A stretch of DNA of 64,000 nucleotides from Salvelinus alpinus (GCF_045679555.1 NC_092091.1:75083580-75147579); one strand, 5' to 3'; positions 50,467 through 61,855 are shown, counted from the stretch's first letter. Made by a program: numbers and translations. The notes: generated from the sequence alone by a model not told the origin.

Positions 50467-51341
50467 CTACTTGTTTTCTCCACTAAGTCTACCTGGCCAG
50501 AGACATGGCAGCTTCCCAGCCCTGCGGAGGAAGAGGAGGGCCTGGACAGGACTGCCAAAAAGTGAGAAGGAAACAAGAGGTGGAATTACATCACACATGT
50601 ATACGTTCAATGAAAATAGATGCATCATTGGTGCCATGATGATCGTTGGTACATAGTTGACCAGCAGCATCACCAGCATGATGGAGACGATCCTGAAAGC
50701 TCTCTTCTTCTGCAGGTTTCCCCCTCTTTCTCCTTCCCTCCATCTCCCGGGCCAGGCTTCTTAAGAACTCTGAGGATGGAGAGACTGCAGAACAAGTCCA
50801 CTGACAGTATGGGGAGGAATATGCCCAAGTTATTATATATAGATAATATTATGTAGTTGATCGCACCGAACACCAGAACTAAAAACAAGACTACACCACA
50901 ACATCCCACCCTGTATCTCAGGGGTTTGTACTTCAAGAAGACCACAGGGTGGACCACCGCCAGGTAGCGTTCCACACAGACACAGCACTGGAACAGGGGC
51001 CGGGCTGCAATGGTCATACCATACAGGAAATCAGTAGCCGATTGAAAGGACACGCTACGCAGTTTGAAAATGTTGAGTATCGACAACATGAAGAAGAGAG
51101 TGCTGGCCATCTCCATAGAGACCAGATTCAGAGTGAAGATTTCGGACTCGATGAGACTCCACCCGCCGCTAGAGATGAGCCAGAGAGACCAGCCATTGGC
51201 TGGCACACCGAAGGTGAAGTCTATCATCATGACAACAACGCTAGCTGTAAAGCTGGGGGAGCCCAGACAATTCAACAGGCTGAACTCTTGAGTGCCGTTG
51301 ATTGGCTGGAGATGGTCAGAACGGATCTGGGTGGAGTTCAT
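50467..51341 (-). pseudogene. Class A GPCR copy 2, single-base frameshift before TM6
   Basis: Start ATG 51341 (MNSTQIRSDHLQ) and stop TAG at 50467. The frame is open through TM5 and the KKPGPGDGGKEKEG loop. A C run near 50717-50721 is one base shorter than in copy 1, which shifts the frame. TM6 (IMLVMLLVNYVPTIIMAP) and TM7 with RRAGKLPC resume in another frame. Apart from that base it matches copy 1 closely. N-glycosylation sites are likely at NST and NGT. It could be a true pseudogene or an assembly homopolymer error. Confidence 0.8.
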
Positions 51342-52330
51342 TTTCTTATTATTCTGTTTGCAACTGTTCTGAGGGAAGAGGGAAACCTGTTATTAATGTC
51401 TGACCCCAATGACTGTACCCTTTTGTGAAGTGGATATTTTTTTTCTGCCGGACAGGGGATCCTTGCAACTGACAAAGGGATTCTGGTTTCTCACATGTAC
51501 TCGTTTATGAACTATATGTAGACCAATGTCTGTCCTCAATATCTGAGATCCATTGTTTCTGGGCTGATGACCCATGTATCCCTGATTCAAGTTGCTAAGA
51601 GCCAACAGCAGCCCTTTCTCTATCTGTAATCTTTCTCAAATGTACAACACTATGATTAAATTACTACTATAGTTTGACCCATCTTATCAATTAATGGTTT
51701 TAGAACTTTTCAACTACAAACAAAATGTACATACACTGAGAATACCAAAAATTAGGAACAAATTCCTAATATATATGTTTGTATGTTGCATAGACATATA
51801 CTAGACACAATCCACACATGAGAATAGTTCATCTTTAGCAGTTTGTAACAATAGTAATGTAATAATATTTAAATGTATTGTATATAACCGCTATCAGCAC
51901 AAAATGTTACATTATAAACGTAGCATCATGCAGTAAGCTTATGTAGATATTGTACAAAAAACAGTCTACGTACGCAAGACGAGTTTCTCTTCAACAGGGT
52001 GTACTAAATCACAAGTCTTGTACAACAAATAAACTATTCATACTTCAACATATAGCCTACTATCATGATATCAACAAGACCAAAATGTGTCATACCTGTG
52101 TTGTGGGAACCTGTCTCTCCTGTGAGGTGTGTCACATTTACTTTACATCTTTCTGACGGAGAGGAATCACGTCTATTAGGCAAATCCATCAACAGCCTGA
52201 ACACGTGGGTCAGGGTACAGTATATGTTTGTTCATCCCTCTGTGATAATATGTGGAATTGTGATTTTAGCAACTGGAATGGAGACAGAGAGAGGGATAGA
52301 GAGGGTGTGTGTTATATCAGTTAGCATCTC
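51342..52330. other. Duplicated flank upstream of GPCR copy 2
   Basis: This parallels 43871-44800. It contains a 45-bp end of the repeat family seen at 13284 ('acactgagaataccaaaaat' at 51733). No gene is recognised. Confidence 0.55.
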
Positions 52331-52339
52331 TGTGACCCC

Positions 52340-52935
52340 TTAGGCAGCCGGGTAGTTTCCCAGCTCTGTGGAGGTAGATGAGGTTCTGTACCAACCCACA
52401 GATCATAGTTATGTTGATGCTAACTAACATACATACTGATGTCTGAAGTAGTCCATAGAAGGCAAATTATCTTTCAGGAGGAAAACCAATAGTAATGCGA
52501 TATAGTTTACTGCCATAGACAGCATGAGAGCAAAAATGATTCTGAATTCCTTTCGCTTTGTTATTTGAACCTTCCCTGGGTTCTACTAATCACCCAAAAC
52601 AAGCCCAAACAACCTAAAAGTACCAAACACAACCACAAATACACACAAAGAGGTACCCAAAACAACCCAAAAGTTCTCAAAAGAAAAACAAACTGGCAGC
52701 TAAAACAACACAAAACCACCCACATTATTAGTTCAGGTTCCCGTTTCGGACACGTGAATAATGGCTTAGTCGATTGGGCTGGTTTTCCTCTACACGCTAG
52801 AGCGGTGATATTCAAAGTTCCTAAAGTTTTTTTGGGGGAACAAAAATAGTACAAATTATTGTATTAGACAATATACAAACCACCGCCAGGTAGTGCTCCC
52901 CACAGATACAGCACTAGATCAGGGGCCGGCTCGAC
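52340..52935 (-). pseudogene. GPCR relic: TM7 and TM3 fragments
   Basis: At 52340-52530 the minus strand reads a TM7 end (VQNLIYLHRAGKLPG). At 52870-52930 it reads a degraded TM3 end (CCICGEHYLAVV). About 300 bp of unrelated A-rich DNA lies between. Stops and frameshifts are present throughout. Confidence 0.6.
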
Positions 52936-52993
52936 ATAGATAATCCTATGAAAAAAGCCACATGTTTGGTGAGAGTAACGCGTTCAAGTAATA

Positions 52994-53335
52994 CAGTGAG
53001 CTCCAAAAGTATTGGAACAGTGTTGTTTGTTGTTGTGGCTCTGTACTTCATCACTTTGGATTTGAAATTATACAACGATTATATGGTTAAAGTGCAGACT
53101 GTCAGATTTAATTTTAGGGTAATTTCATCCATATTGTTTAAAAATTACAGCTTCTTGATATGCCACATCTGTCAGGTGGAAGGATTATCTTGGCAAAGAA
53201 GGAGAAATGCTCACTAACAGGGATGGAAACACATTTGTGCACAACATTTTTGAGAAATAAGCTTGTTCTGCCTATGGAATATTTCTGGAATCTTTTATTT
53301 CAACTCATATTGTGTATATACTTTTGTTCAGTATG
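52994..53335. mobile_element. Chimeric transposon remnant
   Basis: The left part starts 'cagtgagctccaaaagtatt', the end of one TIR family. The right part from about 53163 ('atctgtcaggtggaaggatt' to 'tacttttgttcagta') is the inverted first third of the element at 57000-57546. The two families join without a second end of the first, so this is a fusion or a nested insertion followed by deletion. Confidence 0.55.
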
Positions 53336-53659
53336 ATAAACAACAACAACATAACAACCGTCAAAGGGACATGACACAAGAGTGAATACAATAGGAATAA
53401 TAAGATCAGAAATACTCAAAGAAATACTTCGATATACAGGGTGGAAAATAGCAAATGTCAAAATTGCTGATTAAGTGGTGAAAATATAGTGCTCTGTATG
53501 CATAGGGTTGCAAAATTCCTGTAACTTTCCCCAAATTCACTGGATTTCCTGAATTCTTCATTGGAAGATTCCCGGAATAAGGAGAGAATAAGCAGGAATT
53601 CCGTAATCCTCCAAACAGGATTTTTTTGAAAACCTGGGAATTTTGGGAAATTTACTAGA

Positions 53660-54395
53660 GTTTTAAATGACAATACCAGTCAAACACAGTGATCATTGAG
53701 AAGTACTGTAGCTCAACAACAGAATGACCAGGATGACCTTGAAAGCCATCATCATTTTCCCACTCCTTTTCCATCTCCCTATTTCCTGGCCTGGGATGTT
53801 TCAAAACCCAGAGCACAGAGAGGCAACAGTACAGTGTCTCTGCCAGCAAGAGCAGGAATGACCCTATAAAAGCATTAAATGGGGCTGGAGGAAACATATC
53901 ACAGGCCACATCGGAGCCAAGCGCCACCAGCCACCCTGTATCTCAGGGGCTAGTACTTCAGGAAGACCACAGGGTGGACCACCGCCAGTCAGAGCTCCAC
54001 ACAAACACATCACTGGAACAGGGGTCGACCGGTGCAGATAAAACCTGTGAAGACTGGACAAAGGTAAGGAGGCGGCGGTCTTCGAGGTAGAGCCCTATCA
54101 GACTGACTGGTGTGTTAAGGCAGCAGAGGGTCTCAGACATGGCCAGGTTGAGGCAGAAGAACTTAGAGGCCAACCCTCCCCCGATTACGATCAGCCAAAG
54201 CACCCAGCCATTGATGGGGACCCCCAACAGGAAGTTGATGATGACACCCAACAGGAAGTTGATGGGGAACCCCAACAGGAAGTTGATGATGACACCCAAC
54301 AGGAAGTTGATGATGACACCCAACAGGAAGTTGATGGGGAACCCCACCAGGAAGTTTGGTGGCTTGTGAGGAGCTGTAAGCATAGAGGATGTTGT
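53660..54395 (-). pseudogene. GPCR pseudogene with in-frame 24-bp repeat in the TM1 region
   Basis: The N-terminal reading (54383 downward) carries GFPINFLLGVIINFLLG-type repeats before GVPINGWVLWLIV (TM1). Then FFCLNLAMSETLCCL (TM2) is followed by frameshifts. TM3 to TM6 pieces appear in other frames: FNAFIGSFLLLLAETLYCCLSVLWVLKHP at 53655-53927. There are multiple frameshifts and no complete reading. Confidence 0.75.
54219..54355. repeat. 24-bp tandem repeat within GPCR coding sequence
   Basis: About six copies of 'cccaacaggaagttgatg' plus six bases alternate between 'atgaca' and 'gggaac'. On the minus strand each gives eight residues (NFLLGVII or NFLLGFPI). Confidence 0.9.
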
Positions 54396-54649
54396 GCCAG
54401 GCGAAGCCAGTGTGGTTGGTAGGGAAGTCAGAGGATAGTGGAGTTGTTTTCAGTTCATAGTTTATTTTATAGTTTGTAGCTAACTGTTATATACAGTTGA
54501 GTTTAGCTGTTTGTTTGAAGAAAAATGTATTAGAAAAAAATATTTTTAAGGATCTCTGTATCTCACAAACCAGGGCAATGCACATAGTGCCTATACATTG
54601 GAAACATCTAACTTTTATATATGAGGAAAAAATGTTTAACGCATTCTTA

Positions 54650-55075
54650 CATTACTGAGAGTAAATAGTTAAATAGCTGACAGTATTTCATTGTCATAGC
54701 TGACAATATTTCAAGATCACACAAGTGAAAATTTTCCCATCACAATATTTTTGGGTTGTAAAATCTACTTCAAAGCACACAGTTAACGATAACCTATGAC
54801 TTGAAATCCGAAAAGTAGCATTGGTTAAACTGAATAGGTACACTTCGAAAAAAAGGTGCTATCCAGAACCAAAAAGGGTTCTTTGGCTGTCCCCATAGGA
54901 TAACTATTATTTCATTACTGAGAGTAAATAGTTAAATGGCTGACAGTATTTCATTAAAGACCACACATGAAAATGTTCCCATCACAATACATTTTTGGTG
55001 TACAAATTTACTTCAAAGCACACAGTTGACGACTTAAAAACCAAAAAGTAACAGTGGTTAAACTGAATAGGTATG
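54650..55075. repeat. Direct duplication of about 170-200 bp
   Basis: The first copy is about 54650-54845 and the second 54912-55072, sharing 'attactgagagtaaatagtt', 'acttcaaagcacacagtt' and 'ggttaaactgaatagg'. Between them lies a piece of a fish repeat ('ggtgctatccagaaccaaaa' and 'gggttctttggctgtcccca'). Confidence 0.7.
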
Positions 55076-55118
55076 ATGAACCAAGGGGTACATCACCACC
55101 CTTTCCCCCATCATGGAG

Positions 55119-56000
55119 TTACCCATCTCTGGGACGCCTGATGCATGGCAGTTTCCCAGCCCTGTGGAGGTAGAGGAGGGGCTGCACAAACCCACCGATT
55201 ACAATGACAACAACACAAAATAAGTAGGTGATGCAGAAGACATTGGGTGGAACACATGTATACAGAAAAGGCCATTTTTTACCATAGGAAGATTACCCAT
55301 CACCACAATGGTGTTGAAGGCTCTCTTCTTTGTTGGGTTCATCCCTTCCTTCTCCTTCTCTCCCCCTCCTCTCTCCCTCCCTCCATCCCCAGGGCCGGGC
55401 CTTATCAGAACCCTGAGTATGGACAGGCAGCAGAAGGAGTTGACTGTAAACATAGCGAATTGCAGTATGCCGAAAACAACATTGAGGGCGGGGGAGGTGG
55501 ATATGCATAGGTAGTAACTACAGAAACAGTTCCCGACGGCCACCAGCCACACCAGAGTTGCTATGATCGCGCTGTAGCGCAGTGGCCTGTACTTTCTGAA
55601 CTTGATTAGGGTGGACCACCGCCAGGTAGCGCTCCACACAGACGCAGCACTGGAACAGGGGCCGACCGATGAAGAGGAGACCTAAGAAGAACACTGAGAT
55701 GTACTCGGTAAGTTGTCTGAAGAGGGGAATGCCAAGTACGACCACAAGAGACATGAAGCAGTACAGCAGGTCATTCAGAACCAGGCTGAGCTCATAAACC
55801 TCAGTCTTCTCTGTCAGGAAACCGGACCCGAACACCAACAGCCAGAGGACCCAGCCATTGGCTGGAAAACCCATCAGGAAGTTAACCAGGTATGTTGTAG
55901 TGTAGGTGGTCACTGAGATGTCGGTGCATGGACTGCATATGGTTACGTTTTGGTTCTCTGTCGCAGGTAGAGGGAGGGAGGTGGAGTTTCTGAAAGCCAT
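55119..56000 (-). pseudogene. GPCR pseudogene with two frameshifts
   Basis: Start ATG 56000 (MAFRNSTSLPLPATENQ, with N-glycosylation sites NST and NVT). It is open through NFLMGFPANGWVLWLLV, TM2, TM3 and CCVCVERYLAVVHP. After HP one base is missing and IKFRKYRPLRY resumes in another frame at about 55610. A second shift occurs in an A run near 55270-55280, after which FVQPLLYLHRAGKLPCIRR ends at stop 55119. Either two lesions or homopolymer errors. A splice acceptor about 29 bp upstream of the ATG suggests a non-coding first exon. Confidence 0.8.
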
Positions 56001-56269
56001 GCTCACACTTTGATGACACTGTGACTGTGGAAAAAGATGGGTGCGCAAACAAAGAGAGACAGATTCAAATTTCCCCCCTAACTGAACCTTGAAATACACC
56101 CATCCAACACCAACTGACATTTTGATATCATGGCACGGTCTACAGCAAGTAGACAAATGACTGAAGGAAATCATAATGCAAAGCTCTGGATAACGTAAAA
56201 TGTACAGTAACAAGATCACAAAATGCTCATTCACATAGTATACAAATATCTCTGTATAAATTATCATCA

Positions 56270-56995
56270 GTGAGCAAAGTTAACAACAAACAATAATAGT
56301 GCTCTTACAATCCCCAACGTAGCTATGAATGTACCTTAACACATCTCACCTTGAGTAAGGACCAGTGTGGCTCTCGTAGAGACTGTGAAGATGTTGAGTA
56401 AATGCGAACACTGATTTTCATAATGACCAAAGCCTTACGCAGAGAACTCGCCAGGGAATGCACCTGTGAGCACATGCACAAACTTATGCAAAGGGGGTTG
56501 CAGTTTACTTAAACATTTGTTATACACCTCTTGTAATACACCTCTACTGAGTAAAAACACATACCTGTGAAATGTGTAGTCAGTTTTAATAGTATGTTTC
56601 TATTTTATAATTCAATAATAAAGTAGTAGGTTAGTATATCTAGTGTAGCTTCATGCAGTTGTGATTTGTAGACATGCATGAGGGGTTACCTGTAGATTGA
56701 TAGACAAGCATAATGTAAACAATTCTGACAATCACAGTTCCAAGGATCCAAAAAACACCAAAATGTTGACTAAAAGCTATTTTCTTTGTGTGTCTGTGTG
56801 TAGTTTTCTTTTAAAACAAAACACTAATGAAAATCCGAATCAACTCCAGAATTAGGCATTTTACTCCTACAGAGGCAGTTACAACAGCTACAATACAATG
56901 TTGGCTGTCATGCAAATAGCCAATGAAAACATTAGGCAGGCCCCGATGTTTATGGAAGCTAGTGGATTATTCCAGTGGCCCTGTCTGGGTTTGAA
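56270..56995. other. Intergenic, nothing recognised
   Basis: This is the AT-rich interval upstream of the GPCR pseudogene at 55.1-56.0 kb. There is no ORF or recognised repeat apart from a short TG run at 56785-56800. Confidence 0.45.
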
Positions 56996-56999
56996 CGTT

Positions 57000-57546
57000 G
57001 AGCAAAAATATAAATGCAACATGTAAAGTGTTGGTCCAATGTTTCATGAGCTGAAATAAAAGATCACAGAAATGTTCCATAGGCACAAAAAGCTTATTTA
57101 GCTCAAATTTTGTGCCCAAATATGTTTACATCCCTGTTAGTGAGCATTTATCCTTTGTCAAGATAATTCATCCACCTGACAGGTGTGGCATTTCAAGAAG
57201 CTGATTAAACAGCATGACCATTACACAGTCAGACTTTGTGCTGGGGACATTAAAAGGCCACTCTATAATTTGCAGTTTTGTCACACAACACAATGCCACA
57301 GATGTCTCAAGTTTTGAGGGAGCGTGCAATTGGCATGCTGACAGCAGGAATGTCCACCAGCGGTTGAATGACGGCCTAACCCGGCCAAAACATAACCCAG
57401 ACGACGCTGGGCAAATTGTGCGCCGCTGTATGGGACTGCCATGCAGTGCCATAGACTGCTGCGCCACTCGGGAGCGCATTATGAACTGTAACTCAGTAAA
57501 ATCTTTGCAATTGTTGCATGTTGCGTTTATATTTTTGTTCAGTTTA
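57000..57546. mobile_element. Non-autonomous DNA element with 'gagcaaaaatataaatgcaacatg' type ends
   Basis: The left end 'gagcaaaaatataaatgcaa' and the right end 'ttgcgtttatatttttgttc' are inverted repeats of about 25 bp. Interior landmarks are 'tgtttcatgagctgaaataa', 'catccctgttagtgagcatt' and 'ccacctgacaggtgtggcat'. A reversed SINE fragment is embedded at 57375-57476. No transposase frame is present. Confidence 0.75.
57375..57476 (-). mobile_element. SINE fragment nested in the DNA element
   Basis: The minus strand reads 'gagtggcgcagcagtctatg', the tRNA-like head, and 'gcgcacaatttgcccagcgt', the core. It lacks a 3' tail. Confidence 0.6.
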
Positions 57547-57549
57547 TGT

Positions 57550-58145
57550 TTTGTTAAAATCATGCTATTAGCCAATACAGGTGCATTCATCACTGACGCG
57601 GGATACATATTTGATGACATGCTGTAATCGTATGTGACAGACAGGGACCTGAACTGTTGAATCAATCAGATTTCCTTTATTCCACACTTCTTTTAAAACA
57701 TACATCGATACATTTCAATATAGATCATCACTCAATAGTAGAGAAGCAACTGCTATACAGGATGTAATACAAGTTAAAAGATGATTTAGCAAAATTAAAA
57801 TAGTAGTATATATTTTTTGGGGTTAAAATTTGTCAAACCAAACAAAAAAGTTAGGATTTAGTTGGAATTGTGAGCATGAAGTGATAGTAAATTCTCACGA
57901 TGTAGCTCCCTAATTTCCACTTAGATTAACAGCTATACGACAAATCCAATGAACATTTCACAGATACACCAATCAACCCCTTTAACCCTGCTCTCCCTCT
58001 ACACACACTGTTTATTTGAATGATTAACCACTTTTTACATCTGTCAAAACCTCTAGATAGCATGAACAATGTGATTAAAGGAAATAGAACAGAATGATAA
58101 CCTGATAAATGCAAGAAAACCATTCCCCTACGGTGGAGTTATCCT
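57550..58145. other. Intergenic, nothing recognised
   Basis: AT-rich DNA with no credible ORF. Its right end would be the 3' flank of the next GPCR pseudogene. Confidence 0.45.
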
Positions 58146-58150
58146 TCTCT

Positions 58151-59033
58151 TTAACCCCAGATGCAGGGCAGTTTCTCAGCCCTGTGGAGGTAGAGGAGGG
58201 GCTGAGTAAAGCTACCCAACACACTGAAGAAGAAAGTAATGGAGTCAGAATACACCTGAATGATCTCAAAGAAATATGATCCTGAAGGATTTTCCTGATG
58301 ATGGAAGGAGAGTAGTTCAGCATCAAGGTCCGCAGGATGATCTTTACGCTACAGAAGGCTCTTCTCTTCCTCAGGTTCCCTCCCTCCTCCTTTTCAACCT
58401 TTCTCTCCTTCCCTCCGTCCCGTGGACCTGCTCAGTACCCTCAGTATGAAAACGGGTCAATGAATAGAACTGCAGTGCATATACCAGCGTTGAACTTGAT
58501 TCCTCCTCGGGTAGCACCGATTGACACAAGGAGGCAGAATGTCAGCAATCATTATATGGTAACACATGCCTCTGTACCTCAGGGGTCTGTACTTGAGAAA
58601 GATCACAGGGTAGACCACAGGGTAGACCACAGGGTAGACCACAGGGTAGACCACAGGGTAGACCACAGGGTAGACCACTGCCATGTAGCGCTCCACACAG
58701 CTGCAGCACTGGAACATGGGCCGTTCTACCTCGACTAAGCAGAATGTACCTCCTGGCAGAATAAAGGGGAAAATGTTTGATGAAGAGGACGTTGGTGACC
58801 GATAGAGGAGAGTAGAGGAAGTAGAGAAGCTCCATGACAGACTGGTTGATGGTTAAGATCTCCTTGTTCACCTGGACCGAAGGGCCGCCAGCCACTAGCC
58901 ACATGTACCAGGTGTTGGTGACCAAGCTAGGAGGTAGTTGAACACCTCCGTTCCCAGGAAGACTGGAAGACAGGTGGACCTCAACCAGAACCAGGAGTAT
59001 TAATAGTCAAACCCCCTGTTGAAGTTAAACATG
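58151..59033 (-). pseudogene. GPCR pseudogene with VVYP repeat expansion
   Basis: Readable parts in different frames: NTWYMWLVAGG and ELLYFLYSPLSV (TM1-TM3, 58925 downward), MFQCCSCVERYMAVVYP (58717 downward), IFLKYRPLRYRG, and FTQPLLYLHRAEKLPCIWG-stop at 58151. Between ERY and FLKY the four-residue motif VVYP is repeated about six times where other members have one VVHP. Frameshifts occur before TM3 and in TM4, so it is not functional as read. Confidence 0.78.
58606..58682. repeat. 12-bp tandem repeat in GPCR intracellular loop 2
   Basis: About six and a half perfect copies of 'agggtagaccac'. In the minus-strand GPCR frame each gives VVYP or the equivalent phase. It starts exactly at the conserved HPVV site after the ERY motif. 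Confidence 0.95.
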
Positions 59034-59034
59034 A

Positions 59035-59780
59035 TGGAATCAGGAAAAGAGGAGTTTGGTTCCTTCATTGCTGCACGTTCTCTGTTACTTTAGTCTCTGA
59101 ATAATAGGAAGAGCTGTGTTCTAAGATAAAGTGGGAGTGAGAGAAAACAAGAGGAGAAATTATAAGTGGATCTGAAGCGGTGTAACACACAACTTTTATC
59201 ATCACAGGAATTAAGACAACGTCATTATTACAAATTGATTGAAGTTACTGTGGCATTTTAAGACAATCGTTTTCACTGTACCTTCTGCAACTTGTTCTTA
59301 TCGGGGAAGAATGGACATCTAAACTTCTGTCCAGGCGTTATGATTTGGCATCTACAGTATGCTATGAAGTCCTCATAACAAGTTGACACTCATATAGACT
59401 AGCCTACACTGTATTTGAATAATGTATTGACATTTAAATTGAAATGCATCTGCCATTCAAAAAGCCAATGTTTACATCAGGGGGGTCCACGCATTTTTTA
59501 ATCTCCAGAGTAGATGGAGCCCAAATGTCTTTCTGGGTGTCTACACTGTCTGGGTTAGAATGTTGAGTCACAATGACACCATCAGCCAAGTCTCATGCAC
59601 AGTCAGTCCCCATACATTTAAATATCATTATGTAATCTCAGTGACAGACAAGAACCCTCAGTTCAAAGTAGAACATAACATTAAGAAGAACACAAGTCAT
59701 TACTTAATGCTGATGTTAAATGAATAGGTCTAATCCAAGCCACCCCGTCCTACTACTAACTGTATCATTAATACAGAACA
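59035..59780. other. Intergenic, nothing recognised
   Basis: No credible gene. The 5' flank of the GPCR pseudogene lies at the left, and the 5' truncation point of the LINE at the right. Confidence 0.45.
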
Positions 59781-59782
59781 GG

Positions 59783-61855
59783 GCTCCGGGCAGCCGAGCG
59801 GAAATGGAGGAAAACTCGCCTCCCTGCGGACCTGGCATCCTTTCACTCCCTCCTCTCTACATTTTCCTCTTCTGTCTCTGCTGCTAAAGCCACTTTCTAC
59901 CACTCTAAATTCCAAGCATCTGCCTCTAACCCTAGGAAGCTCTTTGCCACCTTCTCCTCCCTCCTGAATCCTCCTCCCCCTCCCCCCCCTCCTCCCTCTC
60001 TGCAGATGACTTCGTCAACCATTTTGAAAAGAAGGTCGACGACATCCGATCCTCGTTTGCTAAGTCAAACGACACCGCTGGTTCTGCTCACACTGCCCTA
60101 ACCTGTGCTCTGACCTCTTTCTCCCCTCTCTCTCCAGATGAAATCTCGCGTCTTGTGACGGCCGGCCGCCCAACAACCTGCCCGCTTGACCCTATCCCCT
60201 CCTCTCTTCTCCAGACCATTTCCGGAAACCTTCTCCCTTACCTCACCTCGCTCATCAACTCATCCCTGACCGCTGGCTACGTCCCTTCCGTCTTCAAGAG
60301 AGCGAGAGTTGCACCCCTTCTGAAAAAACCTACACTCGATCCCTCCGATGTCAACAACTACAGACCTGTATCCCTTCTTTCTTTTCTCTCCAAAACTCTT
60401 GAACGTGCCGTCCTTGGCCAGCTCTCCCGCTATCTCTCTCAGAATGACCTTCTTGATCCAAATCAGTCAGGTTTCAAGACTAGTCATTCAACTGAGACTG
60501 CTCTTCTCTGTATCACGGAGGCGCTCCGCACTGCTAAAGCTAACTCTCTCTCCTCTGCTCTCATCCTTCTAGACCTATCGGCTGCCTTCGATACTGTGAA
60601 CCATCAGATCCTCCTCTCCACCCTCTCCGAGTTGGGCATCTCCGGCGCGGCCCACGCTTGGATTGCGTCCTACCTGACAGGTCGCTCCTACCAGGTGGCG
60701 TGGCGAGAATCTGTCTCCTCACCACGTGCTCTCACCACTGGTGTCCCCCAGGGCTCTGTTCTAGGCCCTCTCCTATTCTCGCTATACACCAAGTCACTTG
60801 GCTCTGTCATAACCTCACATGGTCTCTCCTATCATTGCTATGCAGACGACACACAACTAATCTTCTCCTTTCCCCCTTCTGATGACCAGGTGGCGAATCG
60901 CATCTCTGCATGTCTGGCAGACATATCAGTGTGGATGACGGATCACCACCTCAAGCTGAACCTCGGCAAGACGGAGCTGCTCTTCCTCCCGGGGAAAGAC
61001 TGCCCGTTCCATGATCTCGCCATCACGGTTGACAACTCCATTGTGTCCTCCTCCCAGAGCGCTAAGAACCTTGGCGTGATCCTGGACAACACCCTGTCGT
61101 TCTCAACTAACATCAAGGCGGTGGCCCGTTCCTGTAGGTTCATGCTCTACAACATCCGCAGAGTACGACCCTGCCTCACACAGGAAGCGGCGCAGGTCCT
61201 AATCCAGGCACTTGTCATCTCCCGTCTGGATTACTGCAACTCGCTGTTGGCTGGGCTCCCTGCCTGTGCCATTAAACCCCTACAACTCATCCAGAACGCC
61301 GCAGCCCGTCTGGTGTTCAACCTTCCCAAGTTCTCTCACGTCACCCCGCTCCTCCGCTCTCTCCACTGGCTTCCAGTTGAAGCTCGCATCCGCTACAAGA
61401 CCATGGTGCTTGCCTACGGAGCTGTGAGGGGAACGGCACCTCAGTACCTCCAGGCTCTGATCAGGCCCTACACCCAAACAAGGGCACTGCGTTCATCCAC
61501 CTCTGGCCTGCTCGCCTCCCTACCACTGAGGAAGTACAGTTCCCGCTCAGCCCAGTCAAAACTGTTCGCTGCTCTGGCCCCCCAATGGTGGAACAAACTC
61601 CCTCACGACGCCAGGACAGCGGAGTCAATCACCACCTTCCGGAGACACCTGAAACCCCACCTCTTTAAGGAATACCTAGGATAGGATAAAGTAATCCTTC
61701 TCACCCCCCCCCCCCCCCTTAAAAGATTTAGATGCACTATTGTAAAGTGGCTGTTCCACTGGATGTCATAAGGTGAATGCACCAATTTGTAAGTCGCTCT
61801 GGATAAGAGCGTCTGCTAAATGACTTAAATGTAAAATGTAAATGTAATAAAACAA
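59783..61855 (+). mobile_element. RSg-1-like LINE (L2-type), 5' truncated
   Basis: The element starts inside the ORF, lacking the endonuclease, and runs through the reverse transcriptase to a 3' tail 'taagtcgctctggataagag', 'cgtctgctaaatgactt' and 'aaatgtaaaatgtaaatgt'. The tail is shared with the SINEs at 24330-24390 and 29580-29629. Truncation at the 5' end is the usual product of target-primed reverse transcription. It lies between two GPCR loci in the opposite orientation. Confidence 0.88.
59990..61684 (+). CDS. LINE reverse transcriptase (partial ORF)
   Basis: The frame is open from about 59990 (SADDFVNHFEKKVDD) to the stop at 61682-61684, at least 560 codons. RT motifs seen: LKKPTLDPSDVNNYRPVSLL, GFKTSHSTETALL, LDLSAAFDTVNH, GVPQGSVLGPLLF and YHCYADDTQLIF (catalytic YADD), then LNLGKTELLFLP and LGVILDNTLSF. 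The C-terminus has SLHWLPVEARIRYK and NKLPHDAR-T---F, typical of L2-group LINEs. Upstream coding (KWRKTRLPADLASFHSLLS, from about 59795) is joined through a C-rich run at about 59975-59990 where the frame may be broken. The RT domain itself looks intact. Confidence 0.9.
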   Translation, partial: SSLSADDFVNHFEKKVDDIRSSFAKSNDTAGSAHTALTCALTSFSPLSPDEISRLVTAGRPTTCPLDPIPSSLLQTISGNLLPYLTSLINSSLTAGYVPSVFKRARVAPLLKKPTLDPSDVNNYRPVSLLSFLSKTLERAVLGQLSRYLSQNDLLDPNQSGFKTSHSTETALLCITEALRTAKANSLSSALILLDLSAAFDTVNHQILLSTLSELGISGAAHAWIASYLTGRSYQVAWRESVSSPRALTTGVPQGSVLGPLLFSLYTKSLGSVITSHGLSYHCYADDTQLIFSFPPSDDQVANRISACLADISVWMTDHHLKLNLGKTELLFLPGKDCPFHDLAITVDNSIVSSSQSAKNLGVILDNTLSFSTNIKAVARSCRFMLYNIRRVRPCLTQEAAQVLIQALVISRLDYCNSLLAGLPACAIKPLQLIQNAAARLVFNLPKFSHVTPLLRSLHWLPVEARIRYKTMVLAYGAVRGTAPQYLQALIRPYTQTRALRSSTSGLLASLPLRKYSSRSAQSKLFAALAPQWWNKLPHDARTAESITTFRRHLKPHLFKEYLG

